Assembly (NCBI GenBank): GCA_046046245.1 | Contig: JBJOKE010000028.1 | Coordinates: 123,423-187,422 of the forward strand | Reading direction: 5' to 3' | Length of the DNA: 64,000 nt | Source: UBA4615 sp046046245 | GTDB taxonomy: Bacteria > Pseudomonadota > Gammaproteobacteria > Burkholderiales > Burkholderiaceae_E | In this document: piece after piece, positions 41,157 through 49,163 of the stretch | How the letters are laid out: each line of letters opens with the position of its first letter | How positions within the stretch are numbered: position 1 is the stretch's first letter | Notes under the pieces: generated by a model | Database searches by the model: none | Told to the model about the DNA's origin: nothing | Seen by the model: only the letters and a program-made list of their open reading frames with translations | Made by a program: the position numbers and the translations under genes

Positions 41157-41244
41157 CGGATCCTCGGTCGGGCGCGCCGGGCGATGGTGCGGCGCGTCAG
41201 CGACCGATGATGCCACGGCCCCGCCGGCGCGGGCGCGCCGGGTC

Positions 41245-41886
41245 TCAGCCGGCCGGCGGCGCCGCGCGCAGCGCGAGCGCCCGGTCGACGAACATCAGCC
41301 GGTCCTGGCCCCAGTAGCGCTCGCCGTCGAGCACGATCGTGGGCGCGCCGAACACGCCGAGCCGCTCGGCCTCCGCGGTGTTCGCCGAGTAGGCGGCCTG
41401 CACCTCGGGCGAGCGCTCCATCGCCTGCAGCGCCGCGCCGTCGTAGCCGTTCTCGTCGGCGACGGCGATGCGCGTCGCCGCATCGGAGATGTCGCGCTCC
41501 TCGGCCCACAGCGCCCGCAGGATCGCGTGCGACAGCACGAAGGCGTCCTCGCCGCGCAGCTGTGCGGCGATCACCATCCAGCCGGCGCGCTTGTTCCAGT
41601 CGGCTGGCTGGCCGTCGGCCGGATAGTGCTTCGGCACGAGGTTGAGCGGCATGCCGAGATACCGGCGCCAGCGGTCGAGCTCGAGCGCGTGGTAGGTCCG
41701 GCGCGGCTCGGGTCGCGTGCGCAGCGGGATGCCGCCGGTGCGCGGCACGATCGCCTGGAAGTCGAAGGGCCTGAGCAGCAGCCGCGCGTGGTGGCGCCGG
41801 ACGATGTCCTGCAGCTGCGGGCCGGCGAAGTAGGCCCAGGGCGAGGACAGGCTGTAGAAGCAGTGCAGGTCGGCGGGTGCGGTCAT
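41245..41886 (-). CDS. 2-hydroxychromene-2-carboxylate isomerase-like DsbA-family protein
   Basis: The 213-residue DsbA/kappa-GST-fold protein has FYSLSSPWAYFAGPQL at the N-terminus (active-site Ser in place of the Cys of DsbA), NKRAGWMVIAAQLRG, and the C-terminal GVFGAPTIVLDGERYWGQDRLMFVD. These are the hallmarks of the HCCA isomerase family, which is glutathione-dependent and acts in naphthalene catabolism. Many homologues have other isomerase roles. It is divergent from the FAD protein at 41905 and close to the purine genes, with no other aromatic catabolic gene nearby, so the true substrate is open. Confidence 0.85.
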   Translation of the reverse strand: MTAPADLHCFYSLSSPWAYFAGPQLQDIVRRHHARLLLRPFDFQAIVPRTGGIPLRTRPEPRRTYHALELDRWRRYLGMPLNLVPKHYPADGQPADWNKRAGWMVIAAQLRGEDAFVLSHAILRALWAEERDISDAATRIAVADENGYDGAALQAMERSPEVQAAYSANTAEAERLGVFGAPTIVLDGERYWGQDRLMFVDRALALRAAPPAG

Positions 41887-41904
41887 GGCGCGGTCGCAGG
41901 CAGA

Positions 41905-43482
41905 ATGGCGGCCATTATGGCTCGCCCGGCGCCCCCCTCCGTCCCGTCCCGCGACTTCGGCCTGCTCGCGTCCTCGCCGGGCGCCGCCGCCCAGCGCCAG
42001 GCCCGCCGCGAGGATCCCGAGGGCCTGCGGACGCTCGAGGCTCGGGTCGCGCACGACCTCGCCTGCCTCAACTATCCGCCGCCGGACTGGGTGCCGCCGC
42101 GCACCGGACCCGACGGCTCGCCGATGCTCGACGTGTTCGTCGCCGGCGGCGGCATGTGCGGGCAGACCGTGGCCTATGCGCTGCGCCGCGACGGCGTCTC
42201 GCGCGTGCGCGTCGTCGACGCGCGCGAAGAGGGATCGGAGGGGCCGTGGGCGACCTTCGCGCGGATGGAGATGCTGCGCTCGCCGAAGCACCTGACCGGA
42301 CCCGATCTCGGCGTGCCCTCGCTGACCTTCCGCGCGTGGTACGAGGCGCGTTTCGGTTCCGACGGCTGGGCCGCGCTGCACAAGGTCTGGCGGCTCGACT
42401 GGCGCGACTACCTGCTGTGGGTGCGCCGGCAGGTGGGCGTCGCGGTCGACGGCGGCACGCGGCTCGCCGGTGTCGAGGCGGTGTCGGGCGGGCTCGCGCT
42501 GCGGCTCGACGGGCCCGACGGGCGGCGGACCGTGCACGCGCGCACGCTCGTGCTCGCGCTCGGCCGCGAGGGCAGCGGCCGGCCGCGGCGGCCTGCATTC
42601 GCCTCGCTCGATCCGGACGCGCCCGCCGCCCGCGCGCGGGTGCTGCACTCGATGGCGCCGATCGACTTCGCCGCGCTGGCCGGCCGCCGCGTCGGCGTGC
42701 TGGGGGTGGGCGCCTCGGCGTTCGACAACGCGGGCCTCGCGCTCGAGCACGGCGCGGCCGCGGTGACGATGTTCGCGCGGCGCGCGGCGCTGCCGCAGGT
42801 CAACAAGTCGAAGTGGACCTCGTTCACCGGCTTCTTCCGCGGCTACGTCGCGCTGCCCGACGCCCAGCGTGCGCGCTTCTACGCGCACGTCTTCGACGAG
42901 CAGGTGCCGCCGCCCTTCGAGAGCGTGCTGCGCTGCGACCGCCATCCGGCCTTCTCGCTGCGCCTGGGCGAGCCCTGGCTCGACGTCGCCGCCGACGACG
43001 AGGGCGTCGTCGTGAGCACGCCTGCGGGCACCCACCGCTTCGATGTCGTGGTGCTCGGCACCGGCTTCGACGTGCACCTGGTCGACGTGCCCGAGCTCGG
43101 CGGGCTGTCGTCGTCGGTCCTGACCTGGGGCGACCGGCTGCCGGCCGACGGCACCGCGAGCGGCGTCGAGATCGCGCGCTTCCCCTACCTCGGCGACGGC
43201 TTCGAGCTGCGCGCGCGGCCGGGCACCGACGCCGCGACCGCCGAGGCGCTGTCGCGGATCCGGCTCTTCTCGTGGGGCAGCACGCTCAGCCACGGCGCGC
43301 TCGCGGGCGATATCCCCGGGCTCTCGATCGGCGCGACGCGACTCGCGGCCGCGATCGTGAAGGACCTGTTCGTCGAGGACGCGCAGCGCCACCATGCGCG
43401 GCTCCTCGAGCACGCGGAGCAGGAGCTCAGGCCCACCCGCTGGTGGACCGGCGGCGACGGCCCGGGGCCGGCAGGGGCCTGA
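41905..43482 (+). CDS. FAD/NAD(P)-binding oxidoreductase (flavin monooxygenase-like)
   Basis: The 525-residue protein has one Rossmann FAD motif VFVAGGGMCGQTVAYAL (about residue 75) and a second dinucleotide motif GRRVGVLGVGASAFDNAG (about 255), as in N-hydroxylating and flavin-containing monooxygenases. Between them lies EMLRSPKHLTGPDLG. The C-terminal half carries VVLGTGFDVHLVDVPELGG, similar to the GTGY-type motif of FMOs. The ATG at 41905 was chosen because AGG lies seven bases before it. An ATG at 41917 is an alternative. It stands alone and divergent from the isomerase gene, and its substrate is not recognisable. Confidence 0.8.
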   Translation: MAAIMARPAPPSVPSRDFGLLASSPGAAAQRQARREDPEGLRTLEARVAHDLACLNYPPPDWVPPRTGPDGSPMLDVFVAGGGMCGQTVAYALRRDGVSRVRVVDAREEGSEGPWATFARMEMLRSPKHLTGPDLGVPSLTFRAWYEARFGSDGWAALHKVWRLDWRDYLLWVRRQVGVAVDGGTRLAGVEAVSGGLALRLDGPDGRRTVHARTLVLALGREGSGRPRRPAFASLDPDAPAARARVLHSMAPIDFAALAGRRVGVLGVGASAFDNAGLALEHGAAAVTMFARRAALPQVNKSKWTSFTGFFRGYVALPDAQRARFYAHVFDEQVPPPFESVLRCDRHPAFSLRLGEPWLDVAADDEGVVVSTPAGTHRFDVVVLGTGFDVHLVDVPELGGLSSSVLTWGDRLPADGTASGVEIARFPYLGDGFELRARPGTDAATAEALSRIRLFSWGSTLSHGALAGDIPGLSIGATRLAAAIVKDLFVEDAQRHHARLLEHAEQELRPTRWWTGGDGPGPAGA

Positions 43483-43648
43483 GCGCGGGCCGCGTCGGCG
43501 GGACATCGGCCCGGCCGGCACCCGGGAACCCTCGGACGACATCCACCGGGTCTGGGCCGCCCCCGACTCGCCGCCCCCACCGCGGCGGCACCGGTCTCGA
43601 CCCACGCTGGCCGGTTCGGCGGCAGCGCGTCGAGGGTCGGGTCCGGCC

Positions 43649-44641
43649 TCAATCGATCGTCGCGCCCGCCTGCCTGACCACCGTGGCCCAGTGTGCGCGG
43701 TCGGCCTTCAGGGTCTCGCGGAACTGCAGCGGCGACTCGACCCGCACCGCGTTGCCGGAACCGGTCAGCTTGCCTGCGATCTCCGGCTGCTCGAGCACCT
43801 GGCGGATCGCGCCGTTCAGCCGCTCGACGACCTTCGGATCCATGCCCTTCGGTCCGAGCAGTCCGAACCAGATGTAGGAGGTGAAGCCGGGGTAGCCGGA
43901 CTCGGCGATGGTCGGCACCTCGGGCACGACCGCGACGCGCTTGGGCGTGGTCACCCCGAGCAGCCGGACCTTGCCCGCCTTCCACTGCTGGAGCACCGTC
44001 TGCACCTGGTTCATGATGCAGCAGACCTGCCCCGACAGCACCGCGGTCATCGCCTCGGGGCCGCCCTTGTAGGGCACGTGGACCATGTCGAGGCCGGCGC
44101 GCGCGAGGAACTCGGCGAACGCGAGGTGCGTGCCGGTGCCGTTGCCGGTCGACGCGAAGTTGTACTTCCCCGGCTCCGCCTTCACCTTCGCCACGAACTC
44201 CTGGACGGTCTTCACGTCGATGACCTCGGGATTGATCGTCAGCACGTTCGAGACGTCGACCAGCGTGGCCACCGGGGTGAAGTCGGCCTCCACGTCGAAG
44301 GGCAGCCGGCGGTAGAGCGCGGCGTTGATCGCGTGCGTGCCCGAGGTGCCGAGCACGAGCGTGTGGCCGTCTGGCTTCTGGCGCGCGACGAACTCCGATG
44401 CGATGTTGCCGGCCGCGCCCGCCTTGTAGTCGATCGTCACAGGCGTGCCGAGCGCCTTGGCGAGCGGCTCCTGGATGAGCCTGCCGACGACGTCGACCCC
44501 CGAGCCGGCGGGGAAGGTCATCACGATCGTGACGGGCCGGTCGGCGGGGAAGGGTGACTGCGCGGCGGCGGTGCCGGCGAGTGCGGCGAGGGCCGCGAGC
44601 GCGGCAGCCGCGGCGAGGCGGCGGGACGGACGGAAGGGCAT
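43649..44641 (-). CDS. Bug/TctC family periplasmic binding protein
   Basis: The 330-residue precursor has a signal peptide (RRLAAAAALAALAALAGTAAA) and the Bug motifs PADRPVTIVMTFPAGSGVDVVGRL, TIDYKAGAAGNIASEFVARQKPDGHTLVLG and YKGGPEAMTAVLSGQVCCIMNQ. The paired cysteines at GQVCCIMN are unusual for the family. The gene is not in an evident operon. It faces the 8-oxoguanine-deaminase-like gene across a 213-base spacer. The ligand is unknown. The 166-base gap before it (43483-43648) shows no feature. Confidence 0.87.
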   Translation of the reverse strand: MPFRPSRRLAAAAALAALAALAGTAAAQSPFPADRPVTIVMTFPAGSGVDVVGRLIQEPLAKALGTPVTIDYKAGAAGNIASEFVARQKPDGHTLVLGTSGTHAINAALYRRLPFDVEADFTPVATLVDVSNVLTINPEVIDVKTVQEFVAKVKAEPGKYNFASTGNGTGTHLAFAEFLARAGLDMVHVPYKGGPEAMTAVLSGQVCCIMNQVQTVLQQWKAGKVRLLGVTTPKRVAVVPEVPTIAESGYPGFTSYIWFGLLGPKGMDPKVVERLNGAIRQVLEQPEIAGKLTGSGNAVRVESPLQFRETLKADRAHWATVVRQAGATID

Positions 44642-44842
44642 GGCGCGTCCTGGATGGCGACGGAAGGCCCCGAGGATACCGCGGGCGCGCACCGCGCCCG
44701 CCCGCGCACCCGCGGGCACGCGACCCCGCGGCCGCACCCGCGCGATCGACCGCGGCGTCGCGCAGCGCGACCCGGCACGGCAGCGCTTGCCCGCGAACGC
44801 GAGCATCGCGACGGCGGCGAGCGCGACGGTCTTCACGCCGGC

Positions 44843-44848
44843 GATAAT
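44843..44848 (+). promoter_or_regulatory. Candidate -10 element of a leaderless amidohydrolase transcript
   Basis: GATAAT ends six bases before the ATG at 44855, and no Shine-Dalgarno sequence is present. Transcription would be expected to start on the ATG itself. Confidence 0.35.
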
Positions 44849-44854
44849 GCCCTG

Positions 44855-46252
44855 ATGAACGCCTCCCCCTACGCCCTCCTCGTCGATCGCGCCGACGTCG
44901 TCGTCACGATGGACTCCGACCGACGCGAGCTGCGCGACGCGGCCGTGCTCGCCGTCGACGGCCGCCTCGAGGCCGTCGGCCCGCGCGCCGAGGTCGAGGC
45001 CGCGCTCGCCGCCGCGCGCGCCGCGGGCCGCATCGGCGAGCGCCTGCGACGCCTCGACGCGTCCGGCTGCGTCGTCATGCCCGGCCTGGTGAACACGCAC
45101 CACCACATGTACCAGTCGCTGACCCGTGCGGTGCCGGCCGCGCAGGACGCGGACCTGTTCGGCTGGCTGCGCACGCTCTACCCGATCTGGGCGCGCTACA
45201 CCCCCGAGATGTTCGTGACGGCGGCCGAGGTCGCGATGGCCGAGCTGCTGCGCTCGGGCTGCACGACGTCCAGCGACCACCAGTACCTGTTCCCGAACGG
45301 CGCGCGGCTCGACGACACGATCGAGGCGGCGCGGCGGCTCGGGATCCGCTTCCACGCGTGCCGGGGCGCGATGAGCGTGGGCGAGAGCGCGGGCGGCCTG
45401 CCGCCCGACTCGCTGGTCGAGGACGAGGACGCGATCCTCGAGGACAGCGAGCGCGTGGTGTCGCGCTGGCACGACCCCACGCCGGGCGCGATGACCCGCG
45501 TCGCGCTCGCGCCGTGCTCGCCGTTCTCGGTGAGCCCGAGGCTGATGCGCGAGGCGGCGACGATGGCGCGCCGGCTCGGCGTCCGGCTGCACACCCACCT
45601 CGCCGAGAACGATGACGACGTGGCCTACAGCCGCGAGAGGTTCGGCATGACGCCGGCCGAGTACGCCGAGTCGGTCGGCTGGCTCGGCGACGACGTCTGG
45701 CACGCACATTGCGTGAAGCTCGACGAGCCGGGCCTCCGGCGCTTCGGCGCGACCCGGACCGGCATCGCCCACTGCCCGTGCTCGAACATGCGGCTCGCCT
45801 CGGGCATCGCGCCCGCGCCCGCGTGGCGCCGTCTCGGGCTGCGCGTGGGCCTGGGCGTCGACGGATCGGCGTCGAACGACGGTGCCGACCTGCTCGGCGA
45901 GGCGCGGCAGGCGATGCTGCTCGCGCGCGTCGGACACGGGCCGGCCGCGCTGCGCGCGCGCGACGCGCTCGAGATGGCCACGCTGGGCGGTGCCGCCGTG
46001 CTCGGCCGCGACGACCTGGGCGCGCTGGTACCGGGCCTGTGCGCCGATCTCGCGGTCTTCGACGTGTCGGGCCTCGAGCACGCGGGCGTCCACGACCCGG
46101 TCGCGGGGCTGCTGTTCGCCGCGCCGGTGCGCACGCGCTGGACGGTCGTCGGAGGCCGCGTGGTCGTGGAGGACGGTCGGCTCGCGACCGCCGACGTGCG
46201 CGGGCTCGCGGCGCGCCAGCGCGCGGCGGTCGCGGCGCTCGCCGGCGGCTGA
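44855..46252 (+). CDS. 8-oxoguanine deaminase-like amidohydrolase
   Basis: The 465-residue metal-dependent amidohydrolase of the TrzN/AtzB/8-oxoguanine deaminase group has the metal ligands NTHHHMYQSLTR (near residue 80), HTHLAEND, and GVDGSASNDGADL with the catalytic aspartate. An HCVKLDEPG histidine lies between them. TTSSDHQYLFPNG and PCSPFSVSP are shared with 8-oxoguanine deaminases, which yield uric acid and ammonia. This fits the adjacent urate-degradation genes. Other guanine- or triazine-type substrates are possible. The 3' end is 10 bases from the convergent hydroxyisourate-hydrolase paralogue. Confidence 0.85.
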   Translation: MNASPYALLVDRADVVVTMDSDRRELRDAAVLAVDGRLEAVGPRAEVEAALAAARAAGRIGERLRRLDASGCVVMPGLVNTHHHMYQSLTRAVPAAQDADLFGWLRTLYPIWARYTPEMFVTAAEVAMAELLRSGCTTSSDHQYLFPNGARLDDTIEAARRLGIRFHACRGAMSVGESAGGLPPDSLVEDEDAILEDSERVVSRWHDPTPGAMTRVALAPCSPFSVSPRLMREAATMARRLGVRLHTHLAENDDDVAYSRERFGMTPAEYAESVGWLGDDVWHAHCVKLDEPGLRRFGATRTGIAHCPCSNMRLASGIAPAPAWRRLGLRVGLGVDGSASNDGADLLGEARQAMLLARVGHGPAALRARDALEMATLGGAAVLGRDDLGALVPGLCADLAVFDVSGLEHAGVHDPVAGLLFAAPVRTRWTVVGGRVVVEDGRLATADVRGLAARQRAAVAALAGG

Positions 46253-46262
46253 ACCGCCTCGC

Positions 46263-46622
46263 TCAGATCCCCCGCCAGACCGACACGCCCCAGGGCGAGA
46301 GCTTGAAGGGCAGGTGCAGGTGGGGCGCCGTGTCGACCCACTCGAAGCGATAGACGATGCATTCCTGGAAGGCCGGCGTGCCGACCTCCTGGCCCCGTTC
46401 GCGGTACCAGTCGCCGGCGGCGAGCTCGACCTCGTAGCGGCCGGGCTCCAGGCCGTCGCCGCGGCCGAGCGCTGCGTCGTCGAGCAGTCCGCCCGCGCCG
46501 ATCGCGCCGCCGCCGGCGAGACGGCGCGAGCCGTCGGCGGCGACCCGTCGGACCTCGACGCGCATGCCGCGCGCCGGCGCGCCGCTGGAGACGTCGACCA
46601 CGTGGATGGAGATGCCGGGCAT
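46263..46622 (-). CDS. Divergent transthyretin-like protein (5-hydroxyisourate hydrolase paralogue)
   Basis: The 119-residue protein has the transthyretin-like fold order: ISIHVVDVSSGAPARGM (His7), EPGRYEVELAAGDWY and HLHLPFKLSPWGVSVWRG. The catalytic arginine seen at position 45 in the other copy is replaced by glycines (IGAGGLL), and the hallmark YRGS end is WRGI. One active-site histidine (His103) remains. It may thus catalyse a different hydrolysis or be regulatory. It is downstream of a decayed ABC locus. Known two-copy genomes exist, but this pattern of losses is notable. Confidence 0.75.
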   Translation of the reverse strand: MPGISIHVVDVSSGAPARGMRVEVRRVAADGSRRLAGGGAIGAGGLLDDAALGRGDGLEPGRYEVELAAGDWYRERGQEVGTPAFQECIVYRFEWVDTAPHLHLPFKLSPWGVSVWRGI

Positions 46623-46725
46623 GAAGGACCTCTTCGGAGCGTCGCCGCCGGCCTCGGCCGTGCAGCGCGGACAGGAACCGCCTCGGTTCGGGCGCCGGTG
46701 GCGACCCGATCCCCTGCACGGGCGG

Positions 46726-46926
46726 GCCCGTCTCGTGGAGGACCCTCATCAGCGTCATGCCCTGCGAGGCCCGCGATTCCACCACACGCAGCACCTCTCC
46801 GACCAGCTCGGGGGCGGGCCCCGACGTGATCTCGTCGCACGGCGGCACCACGCGGGTGAAGGCCCGGACCGCGCCGACGTCGAGCCGGACGCGCACGGGT
46901 CGGCGCCGCGGGGCCGGGGCGCTCAC
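46726..46926 (-). pseudogene. Remnant of an amino acid ABC transporter ATPase (GlnQ/HisP type)
   Basis: A frame that starts with GTG overlapping the upstream stop (GTGA, 46923-46926) contains DEITSGPAPELVGEVL and then SQGMTLMRVLHETG. These match the Walker B, D-loop and H-loop region of GlnQ-type ATPases (DEPTSALDPELVGEVL ... GMTM..VTHEMG). Walker A and the signature motif are absent, and the sequence after HETG is not conserved. About 65 codons are left. The binding protein encoded just upstream belongs to the same transporter type, so this is most simply a deleted ABC operon. It fills most of the 300-base gap between genes. Confidence 0.65.
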
Positions 46927-47726
46927 TCCGGCAGGTCGCCGGCCGGGCGGCCCAGCCACTTCCTCGCCATCCGGTCGAGGTCGCCCGACTTCTTCGCGTC
47001 GCGGATGATCTCGTTCACCTTCGTCCGCAGCCTGTCCTCGCCCTTGGCCACGCCGATGAAGTTCGGCGAGTCCTTGAGCAGCAGCTTGTACTCGACGTTC
47101 AGGCCCGGGTTGCGCGCCATCATGCTGCCGGCCACCGACGCGCCGATGGCGATCAGCTGGGTCTGGCCGGCGACGAAGGCGGCGACGGTCGCGTCGTTGT
47201 CCTCGTAGCGCCTGATGTCGGTATCGGCCGGCGCGACCTTGCCGAGCACCTGGTCCTCCATCGCACCACGGGTCACGGCGACCGTCTTGCCGGCGAGGTC
47301 CGACCAGCCCTTGATCGTCATGCCCTTCGGACCGAACACCGCCTGGAAGAACGGCGAGTAGGCGATCGTGAAGTCGATGACCCGCTCGCGCTCGGCGTTC
47401 CTGCCGAGCGTGGAGATCACGAGGTCGGCCTTCTTCGTCTGCAGGGAGGCAATGCGGTTCGCGCTGCTGACCGGCAACAGCTCGAGCTTCACGCCGAGCT
47501 TCGAGGCGATCAGCTCGGCCATGTCGATGTCCAGCCCGCGCGGCTTCAGGTCGGCGCCGACGAAGCCGTAGGGCGGATAGTCGGTGGGGATCGCGACGGT
47601 GAGGGTCTTCTTCGAGAGGATCCGGTCGAGCGCGGCCTGGGCGGACGCGACGGCGGGGACGGCCGTGGCCGCGACGGCGGCGGCACGGACGAGACCACGG
47701 AGGGCGAGGCGGCGGAGGGGCGTCAT
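46923..47726 (-). CDS. Amino acid ABC transporter substrate-binding protein
   Basis: The 267-residue precursor of the SBP_bac_3 family has a signal peptide (RRLALRGLVRAAAVAATAVPAVASA), then the ligand-binding pattern TLTVAIPTDYPPYGFVGADLKPRGLDIDMAELIASKLG and DLVISTLGRNAERERVIDFTIAYSPFF. It should bind a polar amino acid in the periplasm. AAGGAAAG precedes the ATG at 47726. A perfect -12 and near-perfect -24 sigma-54 promoter lies 64 bases upstream. No permease gene follows, and the ATPase is only a fragment, so the protein may now be an orphan or serve another transporter. Confidence 0.88.
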   Translation of the reverse strand: MTPLRRLALRGLVRAAAVAATAVPAVASAQAALDRILSKKTLTVAIPTDYPPYGFVGADLKPRGLDIDMAELIASKLGVKLELLPVSSANRIASLQTKKADLVISTLGRNAERERVIDFTIAYSPFFQAVFGPKGMTIKGWSDLAGKTVAVTRGAMEDQVLGKVAPADTDIRRYEDNDATVAAFVAGQTQLIAIGASVAGSMMARNPGLNVEYKLLLKDSPNFIGVAKGEDRLRTKVNEIIRDAKKSGDLDRMARKWLGRPAGDLPE

Positions 47727-47789
47727 CGGGCTTTCCTTCTGGACGGATCGGGGGCGCCCGGTCCGCCACCGAGGCGGGCTGCCATGGCA

Positions 47790-47805
47790 TGCAAGCACCG
47801 TGCCG
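47790..47805 (-). promoter_or_regulatory. Sigma-54 promoter of the amino acid binding-protein gene
   Basis: The minus strand reads CGGCACGGTGCTTGCA, differing from consensus only in the first base, with 12-base GG to GC spacing. It is consistent with nitrogen-limitation control. Confidence 0.7.
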
Positions 47806-47922
47806 CAAGCGTGCCGCGCCGTCGTCGACCGCGGGCCGTCCGCAGACGGTGCGCTACACTCGTCCGACGTCCCGCGTGGCCGCGCGCGGGTTTCCGGAAC
47901 GACGACCGAACGCTCCCGCGCG

Positions 47923-48846
47923 ATGACCGCCTACCCCCGTGACCTCGTCGGCTACGGCCGCAACCCGCCCCACGCCCGCTGGCCGAAGGATGCGCGCATC
48001 GCCGTGCAGTTCGTCCTCAACTACGAGGAGGGCGGCGAGAACTGCGTGCTGCACGGCGATGCCGGCTCCGAGCAGTTCCTCTCCGAGATCGTCGGCGCGA
48101 CCGCCTACCCGGCGCGTCACCTGTCGATGGAGTCGATCTACGAATACGGTTCGCGGGTCGGTGTCTGGCGGATCCTGCGCGAGTTCGAGCGCCGCGGGCT
48201 GCCGCTGACGGTGTTCGGCGTGTCGATGGCGCTCGAGCGACACCCCGACCTGACCCGCGCCTTCGTCGAGCTCGGCCACGAGATCGCCTGCCACGGCTGG
48301 CGCTGGATCCATTACCAGAACGTCGACGAGGCCACCGAGCGCGCGCACCTGCGCACCGGCATCGAGATCATCGAGCGCCTGACCGGCGAGCGGCCGCTGG
48401 GCTGGTACACCGGCCGCGACAGCCCGAACACGCGGCGGCTGGTCGCCGACCACGGCGGCTTCCTCTACGACTCCGACTACTACGGCGACGACCTGCCGTT
48501 CTGGACGAAGGTCGCGCGCAGCGACGGCACCGTCGTCGACCACCTCGTCGTGCCCTACACGCTCGACGCGAACGACATGCGGTTCGCGACACCGCAGGGG
48601 TTCAACACCGGCGAGCACTTCCTGCAGTACCTGACCGACACCTTCGACGTGCTGTACGCCGAAGGGGCGGAATCGCCGAAGATGATGTCGATCGGGATGC
48701 ACTGCCGGCTGCTCGGTCGCCCGGGGCGCTTGCGGGCGCTGCAGCGCTTCCTCGACCACGTCGAGCGGCACGACCGGGTCTGGGTCTGCCGGCGGGTCGA
48801 CGTCGCGCGCCACTGGATCGCGACGCACCCGCCGGTCGCGGGCTGA
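47923..48846 (+). CDS. puuE: Allantoinase PuuE (polysaccharide deacetylase fold)
   Basis: PuuE hydrolyses allantoin to allantoate but belongs to the NodB-type deacetylase fold, unlike classical DAL1 allantoinases. The 307-residue protein has YPRDLVGYGRNPPHARWP at the start, QFVLNYEEGGENCVLHGD, then GHEIACHGWRWIHYQ and LGWYTGRDSPNTRRL, all diagnostic. It lacks the OHCU decarboxylase domain that is fused to PuuE in some species. A possible -10 (TACACT, 47855-47860) gives a leader of about 55 bases. It works after urate oxidase and hydroxyisourate hydrolase in purine breakdown. Confidence 0.93.
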   Translation: MTAYPRDLVGYGRNPPHARWPKDARIAVQFVLNYEEGGENCVLHGDAGSEQFLSEIVGATAYPARHLSMESIYEYGSRVGVWRILREFERRGLPLTVFGVSMALERHPDLTRAFVELGHEIACHGWRWIHYQNVDEATERAHLRTGIEIIERLTGERPLGWYTGRDSPNTRRLVADHGGFLYDSDYYGDDLPFWTKVARSDGTVVDHLVVPYTLDANDMRFATPQGFNTGEHFLQYLTDTFDVLYAEGAESPKMMSIGMHCRLLGRPGRLRALQRFLDHVERHDRVWVCRRVDVARHWIATHPPVAG

Positions 48847-48848
48847 GC

Positions 48849-49163
48849 TCAGATCGGGAAGAACGGCGTCCCGCGCAGGATCTTGTTCTCCATGTGCTGC
48901 AGCAGCGGGGTCGCCTTGGACAGGTAGGCGTGCCAGCGCGGGTCGGCGAACAGCTTCGCGCGCCGCTGCTCGCGGTCCATCAGGTCCGTGTACTGCCAGA
49001 TGTGCACGACCTGGTTCAGGCCGCCGATGTCGTTCGAGACGAACCAGCCGTAGGGCTTGCCGAGGTATTCGCACTGGACCGCATAGCCTTCGGCCTCGTA
49101 GAGCTTCAGCAGTTCGCCGAGCTTGCCGGGGTGGATCGTGTAGGTGCGGTGGTCGAGGATCAT
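48849..49163 (-). CDS. NIPSNAP family protein
   Basis: The 104-residue NIPSNAP-type ferredoxin-like domain begins MILDHRTYTIHPGKLGELLKLYE and contains NQVVHIWQYTDLMDREQRRAKL and ADPRWHAYL. Bacterial members are small dimeric proteins of unknown catalytic role, often encoded beside amidases or in catabolic operons. The ATG overlaps the amidase stop (49160-49163), so the two are translated together. Confidence 0.88.
   Translation of the reverse strand: MILDHRTYTIHPGKLGELLKLYEAEGYAVQCEYLGKPYGWFVSNDIGGLNQVVHIWQYTDLMDREQRRAKLFADPRWHAYLSKATPLLQHMENKILRGTPFFPI

Noticed and set aside
44780..44805. Sigma-54 promoter before the 8-oxoguanine-deaminase-like gene (GGCACGGCAGCGCTTGC)
   Set aside because: GG to GC spacing is 15 (or 10 using the inner GG), not the required 12.
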